This document shows positions 4,201-6,844 of a stretch of 6,844 nucleotides of DNA, in pieces (position 1 is the first letter of the stretch; every line of letters starts with the position of its first letter). The translations under genes were made by a program, and so were the position numbers. The DNA is from Methanobacteriota archaeon (GTDB lineage: Archaea; Thermoplasmatota; Poseidoniia; Poseidoniales; Poseidoniaceae): positions 1 to 6,844 of the forward strand of contig PBMM01000036.1 of NCBI GenBank assembly GCA_002723635.1, in the 5' to 3' direction. Below the pieces are notes generated by a model. That model ran no database searches, had not been told where the DNA came from, and saw only the letters and a program-made list of their open reading frames with translations.

Positions 4201-6570
4201 TCTGGCATGGACATCATCGACCACTTTGCCGGGCTCCCTGTGTATGCGGCCAATGTGAGCGGCATCAGCCAGAGCATCCAAGTGGTTGCTTCAGGACTTG
4301 AGAACACCCCTCATTACGCTGTAGTCGGGCACATGCCCTTCGATTTCTCCGAGGTTTTCCCAGATGTGAACTTCTCAGGGGAAGCAGAGTTGCACGAGAT
4401 GACCTTCAATGCTGGAGAATCTTCGCGGAGCCTGCTGTTGAATCACACGGCACCGCTTTCATTGGTGGGCGTGATGATGGGACCGTCCAGCGCCGAAGAG
4501 GAAGGGATGAGCGACCCGTTGACCCCCGCGGCCATGCACTTCGGTCTGATCGTGGTGAATCCCGAAGAACTCAACCTGACGGGGTCGCTTGGCCCTGGTC
4601 AGATCACGAACGTTGCGCTGCATGAGGACCTCGACGCCGCAACGAGGATCCTTGCCGTGGCGTCTCCAAGCCAAGGCTTCGATCCGGCGGTAATCGACAC
4701 GTCTACCGTCTCTGAATTGCTGATGACTGAGGCGGTCCGCCCCGAAGTCGAGTGGGCTGGCATCGAGTCCGACCTCATGAACGTCTGCGAAGAAATCAAT
4801 TGGTTGGCGTATACCGACTGGGACGACGAAAGTCAATCCGAAGTTCATGTCCTAGAAGCCACCGTGCAACACCGCTCGGACGACAGCTTCTACGGCTCTG
4901 GCTTGCCTGCCCCGAATTTGGTTGGCGCCACCTTGATCGACGAATCCTCGGGTGCAGAGGTGAATTGGACCGTTATGGAAGTGAACGGCCAGACGGCCAG
5001 GATGAGTTACGACCTCCCCCACGCCTATGCTTCGTACCGCTTCTCCACTGGCACGTCGTATGATTCCTCGTTTACCATGGAGTACAACGGCGAAGAATGG
5101 GAGGAGGCTGATTGGAACCCGGCTTGCGACACCGACATCGATCAAGAGCAACAAGCCGACGACGTGATCGACTTCCTCGACACCTATGCCAGTCGGTTCA
5201 GTACCGTCGCATGGGGGCAAGGTTCGAGCGCCGATTTGGCGCTCCCCGCCTTGTCTTCACCGATGTCAGAATACACGGTCATCGGCGTGGCTCAACAAGG
5301 CTCTGGCTCTAGCGCAACTTTGGTGTCCGCCGTCAGCACGGTGCTCTCCGTTCCAAACCCAGAACCGCCCCAGATGCAAAACCTCACGCTGGTGTTCACT
5401 CCGAACAATCCTGCTCCAGGAGACGTGGTGCTTCTGACCGTCACCGATGAATCGAACCAGCCTGTCGAAGGGCTGTCGGTCACCCTCGTGAAAGACAACA
5501 TGACGTTGTCGAGCCTGCTGAGCGATGTCAACGGCCAAGCGTCTTTCGCCATTCCCCAAGGAAACATCACCATTCGGGTTTCAGGCGGCTTGTATCATCC
5601 CGCCGAGCTGAACCTTTCAGTCGAGGATGACGGCATCGACGGAGGGTTGCCTGGCGACCGAGACGGTGATGGGGTGGGCGACACCATCGATGCCTTCCCA
5701 GACGACCCCCAAGAGTGGGACGACACGGACGGCGATGGAATCGGTAACAACGCCGACAGCGATGATGACGGCGACGGGCGTTCAGACCTCATGGAATTGA
5801 CAGGGAACCCTGCCACCGACCCACTGTGGCCGGATTCGGACAACGACGGATACTGTGACGGTCCCAGCAGCATACCGTCCATTTGCACCGGCGGCGACGC
5901 ATTCCCCGCCGACGCTACAGAGTGGGTGGACACGGACGATGACGCCGTGGGCAACAACCGGGATAACGACGACGACGGCGACGGGGTTTTGGACGAACAG
6001 GAAATCGATTGTGGATCAGACCCACTCCTCGCTACTTCCGTGCCTTCTGACGTGGACAGCGACGGTATTTGTGACGCACTTGACGGTACGGACGACCGTC
6101 CCACAGGCGAAGACCCAATCGCGTGCTGTGAAGCGGTGAACGCACAATGCCTCGCCTGCGCCGCCGACATGACCGTCGAAGCATATTGCCTCGAGTACCC
6201 CGATACGACAGGATGTGCCGAGAACGACGTAAACGACGCCACCGAAGAACCCGACACATCAGGCGCAGGTTTGTCTTCAACGGTCCTGGTCGCGGCCAGC
6301 GCCGCGGGCGCACTCATCGTGGCCATCTTCGTGGTCGTGTTGCTGCTTCGTGGCCGCGATTCGGAACCGATCATCGACAAAGACTTCGCCATTGAGGAAG
6401 CCCTGTTCAACGAATTGGCCGCTAGCGTGAGCGCCAGCCCGCCTTCCAAACCTCCGAGGTCGGCCACAGGGCAGATGTACGACGGATACGAAGGTCTGGA
6501 GTACCCTGCCGGCTCGGAGCAGTGGTACTACAGAGACCCCGGCACCGGCGAGTGGACAGAGTGGCGTTGA
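1144..6570 (+). CDS. Giant modular cell-surface protein with TSP3 repeats and C-terminal membrane anchor, 1808 aa
   Basis: This is probably an exported, membrane-anchored surface or adhesin-like protein; no enzymatic motif is visible. In order: a signal peptide (residues 1-22, basic RIK, a Leu-rich core, likely cleavage after VLA); a beta-rich domain (about 30-150); a helical, cysteine-free region (about 157-486) with one Asp-rich calcium-type loop, DLDGDDFPDE, at 397-406; an acidic linker (487-514); and beta domains with Cys pairs 545/548 and 610/615. Then come a Cys-bracketed module, 811-932, with a PKD-like signature (DYGDG near 852-856, SYTYD near 871-875); a second, diverged Cys-bracketed module, 1215-1328; an Ig/CarboxypepD-like domain (about 1413-1492); a TSP3 array (about 1497-1651); a six-Cys stalk (1661-1691); a membrane helix (about 1713-1735, then RGR); and a tail of about 70 residues ending WTEWR. 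There are 18 cysteines in total and 18 N-X-S/T sequons, all outside the membrane. The start is ATG at 1144, giving a proper signal peptide and fitting a leaderless promoter. The organism, function and partners are inferred. Confidence 0.93.
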   Translation: MRIKAAMLVLLLALAPMSAVLASQTAPVAEDSSGDWLMVDGYVTTKFTSVGDTVSVYALTKGHSGDATTTNTVVTAEILHYEDVEAFDLIVNQRLPSGGVVIDTVVLTPSGAHEDDPAALLWEGLYTVPLTATGGVYGASITAEEGNLVSTDDATQIPNALRDEIESVLQAIDTTWDTANPMMDIKGVFDGLNASGQGSGGWTSFVDDASRQPGLGESAQLWNNMIAAGYNNPSYDMADGARFLEALLDFLESSDQEAGMAFLTGVLVYGDEFPLPRTLDDFDEVVDYMQAFDPIENFTRFAGTDNFSAAYDAMVGSEEWEGLSDALDNLSNNEMVFASFQTVLRNIALLSVSAHPEAIIDGLEAWVAPLADEDYGNMTPFQRLVYGWSQMDVTVQDLDGDDFPDEILWEYELLLNTTEGLQWQARMDASYPHVSDGFDDFNTFDIDVLTILRDTTEDPAWGDAGNAVQDFLSWASNATLGKELEWSKSEDDSNDGEDGDDSDDGGSEDSSTTWEEVIFDGLHPVETLALNKYKLDLGFEMHFECEGCAPTDTPNDFNMSVTDSSGQTTNVVLDEKMAHSNHYIGRFTADRAGAEVYTFSQPMAGWTPPCADDGCTVSRATLGFSSLRPTLLESMGIEANEELFIVSALGVLVDADETVPVASEMNVQASVYDAADGALFGAEMDSALLRISPGLGVSAASSLSPNGDMMFDAAGPAVQYSGDDVDGVLDVTVEPRQTDNEGESLDDDQAAFDGYLSASGDAFGWNLSSDVNAQVSKSARGVALFTTTGVTIDGLEFRYEHEAPLPDSPGCMISKMQTWSQGELNIEWSYVSFRSEDGTPYPYASLDQVDIDYGDGSSFSSTAPAESGSESYTYDTSDGTTEHLVTVQYTTEHGHVNDLSFTFDEDAGILTGDDGEEYHTSYHQPYEDHRYCQLKGEQQSSTPSPAIIDRFISDGPFEVLDQQVLTSNAQGTVTLTAMPPHTGAYVNIVQASHTDALTGVTRTGIGFNIAMATTATVGLSGMDIIDHFAGLPVYAANVSGISQSIQVVASGLENTPHYAVVGHMPFDFSEVFPDVNFSGEAELHEMTFNAGESSRSLLLNHTAPLSLVGVMMGPSSAEEEGMSDPLTPAAMHFGLIVVNPEELNLTGSLGPGQITNVALHEDLDAATRILAVASPSQGFDPAVIDTSTVSELLMTEAVRPEVEWAGIESDLMNVCEEINWLAYTDWDDESQSEVHVLEATVQHRSDDSFYGSGLPAPNLVGATLIDESSGAEVNWTVMEVNGQTARMSYDLPHAYASYRFSTGTSYDSSFTMEYNGEEWEEADWNPACDTDIDQEQQADDVIDFLDTYASRFSTVAWGQGSSADLALPALSSPMSEYTVIGVAQQGSGSSATLVSAVSTVLSVPNPEPPQMQNLTLVFTPNNPAPGDVVLLTVTDESNQPVEGLSVTLVKDNMTLSSLLSDVNGQASFAIPQGNITIRVSGGLYHPAELNLSVEDDGIDGGLPGDRDGDGVGDTIDAFPDDPQEWDDTDGDGIGNNADSDDDGDGRSDLMELTGNPATDPLWPDSDNDGYCDGPSSIPSICTGGDAFPADATEWVDTDDDAVGNNRDNDDDGDGVLDEQEIDCGSDPLLATSVPSDVDSDGICDALDGTDDRPTGEDPIACCEAVNAQCLACAADMTVEAYCLEYPDTTGCAENDVNDATEEPDTSGAGLSSTVLVAASAAGALIVAIFVVVLLLRGRDSEPIIDKDFAIEEALFNELAASVSASPPSKPPRSATGQMYDGYEGLEYPAGSEQWYYRDPGTGEWTEWR
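2602..2682 (+). other. Acidic low-complexity linker
   Basis: Residues 487-513 are almost entirely Asp, Glu, Ser, Gly, Asn and Thr, for example EDGDDSDDGGSED. They separate the cysteine-free helical region from the disulfide-type beta domains. This is most likely a flexible spacer that may bind divalent cations in sea water. The repeated GAC/GAT/GAA codons produce simple-sequence DNA but no exact tandem repeat. Confidence 0.75.
3574..3939 (+). repeat. Cys-bracketed beta module, copy 1 (PKD-like)
   Basis: Residues 811-932 are flanked by Cys811 and Cys932. The middle contains VDIDYGDGSS followed by SYTYDTSDG and HLVTVQYTT, which follows the PKD fold pattern of a DxGDG turn, an aromatic HxY-like strand and a final VTV strand. 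After the second cysteine comes a segment with EQQ, then IIDRF, then TVTLTAMPP. A similar order recurs about 400 residues later at 1215-1328, suggesting an ancient internal duplication. PKD domains are known as surface beta sandwiches; the match here was judged by eye. Confidence 0.5.
4786..5127 (+). repeat. Cys-bracketed beta module, copy 2 (diverged)
   Basis: Residues 1215-1328 lie between Cys1215 (NVCEEINW) and Cys1328 (NPACDTD). The spacing, 113 residues, is close to the 121 of copy 1. After the second cysteine the order EQQ, then VIDF, then a strand pair DLALPALSS and EYTVIGVA mirrors EQQ, IIDRF, TVTLTAMPP and AYVNIVQA after copy 1. The PKD-like DxGDG turn has been lost, though an HAYASYRFS strand remains. 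Identity is low, so the duplication is inferred from order and spacing, not from a strong alignment. Confidence 0.4.
5632..6096 (+). repeat. Thrombospondin type 3 (TSP3) calcium-binding repeat array
   Basis: Residues about 1497-1651 carry many DxDxDGxxD-type loops: DRDGDGVGD, DTDGDGIGN, DSDDDGDGRSD, DSDNDGYCD, DNDDDGDGVLD and DVDSDGICD. Such loops bind calcium in TSP3-type proteins and form a rod-like stalk. Two longer units share the frame DAFP.D..EW.DTD.D..GNN.D.DDDGDG, one from residue 1516 and one from 1585, 69 residues (207 bases) apart, with 21 of the first 30 residues identical. The second unit has the weakened loop DTDDDAVGN. Cysteines 1571/1581 and 1623/1643 may pin the stalk. The array sits between the Ig-like domain and the membrane-proximal cysteine motif, as expected of a calcium-stiffened stalk. 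Confidence 0.9.
6124..6216 (+). other. Membrane-proximal six-cysteine motif
   Basis: Residues 1661-1691 contain cysteines in the pattern CC-x6-C-x2-C-x9-C-x8-C. The core reads QCLACAADMTVEAYC. It sits between the TSP3 stalk and the membrane helix. A compact disulfide knot is the simplest reading. I recall similar CC...CLAC...YC segments in other marine surface proteins, but I cannot confirm that here. Confidence 0.6.
6280..6348 (+). other. C-terminal transmembrane helix
   Basis: Residues about 1713-1735 form one long hydrophobic helix (AGALIVAIFVVVLLL at its end) followed at once by RGRD. This fits a type I membrane protein with its large N-terminal part outside and its tail in the cytoplasm. 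There is no PGF-CTERM-like or LPXTG-like sorting signal, so anchoring by the helix itself is expected. Confidence 0.88.
6349..6567 (+). other. Cytoplasmic tail with aromatic C-terminal motif
   Basis: Residues 1736-1808 make up the tail: a short acidic amphipathic stretch (IDKDFAIEEALFNELAA), a Ser/Pro-rich linker, then a compact aromatic end with DGYEGLEYPAGSEQWYYRD and a final WTEWR. Conserved-looking aromatic ends of this kind are, to my recollection, typical of Marine Group II surface proteins. A tail this long and ordered suggests a docking element for a cytoplasmic partner, although no partner can be named. Confidence 0.6.
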
Positions 6571-6844
6571 AGACCGGTGAGGCGGTTCACCATAACGTGC
6601 GCCCCCCATGGGCCTTGCCAGAGGAACTCGATCGCCGCGGCCAAGCCATTGTGCTGACCGTGCTCGCGGTGCTTTGCCTGCCACTGCTCGTGATTCCGCC
6701 CGAGTCCTCGATGGACACTGCGGCTCTGTTTGATGATCCTGCCAGGGATCGCCTTGCAGAAGAAGCGACGTCGGAAGGGTTGTCCGGCTTTCTCATCGTG
6801 CGTGTTCGGCATGACGATGCAGGGCCCTTGACGACCAACCTCTC
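6567..6844 (+). CDS. N-terminus of a membrane protein, possibly MMPL/RND-type exporter (partial)
   Basis: The frame is open to the window edge with no stop. Two starts are credible. TTG at 6567 overlaps the previous TGA as TTGA and gives 92 codons. GTG at 6597 gives 82 complete codons beginning MRPPWALPEELDRRGQ and has GGTGAGG 14 bases upstream. From the GTG, residues 17-33 form a membrane helix (AIVLTVLAVLCLPLLVI). Then come PPESSMDTAALFDDPARDRL, an EEATSEGL segment, a strand FLIVRVRHDD and AGPLTTNL. This order of one helix, a D-T-x-x-LF element, a short helix, a hydrophobic strand and a 'GPLT' turn resembles the start of predicted exporters of the MMPL/RND family. Those continue with a large outer domain and several more helices, which lie outside the window. 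It directly follows the giant gene and may be cotranscribed. The family call is tentative. Confidence 0.6.
   Translation, partial: MKTGEAVHHNVRPPWALPEELDRRGQAIVLTVLAVLCLPLLVIPPESSMDTAALFDDPARDRLAEEATSEGLSGFLIVRVRHDDAGPLTTNL
6576..6582 (+). promoter_or_regulatory. Possible ribosome binding site (GGTGAGG) for the downstream gene
   Basis: GGTGAGG contains GGTGA, which can pair with the archaeal 16S 3' end. It lies just after the stop of the giant gene and 14 bases before the GTG at 6597. That spacing is somewhat long, and the site would be inside the coding region if the TTG at 6567 is the real start. It therefore bears on the start choice without settling it. Confidence 0.35.

Noticed and set aside
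3445..4281. Open frame of 278 codons on the - strand
   Set aside because: It lies wholly inside the giant gene and is rich in Val, Gly, Arg and His as expected of a GC-rich antisense frame. It contains no recognisable motif or signal.
5595..6467. Long open frame of 290 codons on the - strand
   Set aside because: It is the complement of the Asp-rich TSP3 region. Repeated GAC/GAT codons read as Ser/Pro-rich sequence on the other strand and avoid stops. It has no start context and no domain character.
1..6844. CRISPR arrays, tRNA or rRNA genes, insertion sequences, att sites, riboswitches
   Set aside because: No regularly spaced direct repeats, cloverleaf sequence, transposase motifs or terminal inverted repeats were seen; coding sequence fills nearly the whole window.

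Overview
The window looks like a stretch of an archaeal chromosome, most likely a planktonic marine Euryarchaeon of the Poseidoniales (Marine Group II) type. This rests on five things: a very large acidic secreted protein with Asp-rich thrombospondin-type-3 (TSP3) calcium repeats of the 'DAFP..P.EW.DTDGDGIG' style; a single C-terminal membrane anchor; a Trp/Tyr-rich cytoplasmic tail ending in WTEWR; an archaeal TATA box placed for a leaderless transcript; and a GC-rich composition. The lineage call comes from recognising these protein styles, not from any search, so it is probable rather than proven.

Layout, all on the + strand and almost without gaps. (1) Bases 1-68 hold the last 21 codons of an unidentified upstream gene. 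(2) A GTG at 65, overlapping the upstream TGA by four bases (GTGA), starts a 343-residue protein with one N-terminal membrane segment and a Cys-containing outer domain of unknown function, ending at 1096. (3) A 47-base gap carries a good TATA box (CTTATA at 1115). (4) Bases 1144-6570 encode an 1808-residue cell-surface protein. In order it has a signal peptide, a beta-rich domain, a large helical region without cysteine, an acidic linker, several Cys-bracketed beta domains (one PKD-like), an Ig/CarboxypepD-like domain, a TSP3 array, a six-cysteine stalk, a transmembrane helix and a tail of about 70 residues. (5) From 6567 or 6597 a further gene begins and runs off the window. Its N-terminus resembles an MMPL/RND-type exporter.

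All three genes with a visible N-terminus encode membrane-bound or exported products, so the segment reads as an envelope locus. Two junctions have start-stop overlaps or near overlaps, suggesting translational coupling, while the giant gene also has its own promoter. A working relationship between the giant surface protein and the RND-like protein is possible but is only inferred from adjacency. I see no mobile element, CRISPR array, tRNA, rRNA or clear terminator. The giant protein's modular architecture is the most interesting content; I see no evidence for a wholly new enzymatic or defence system.
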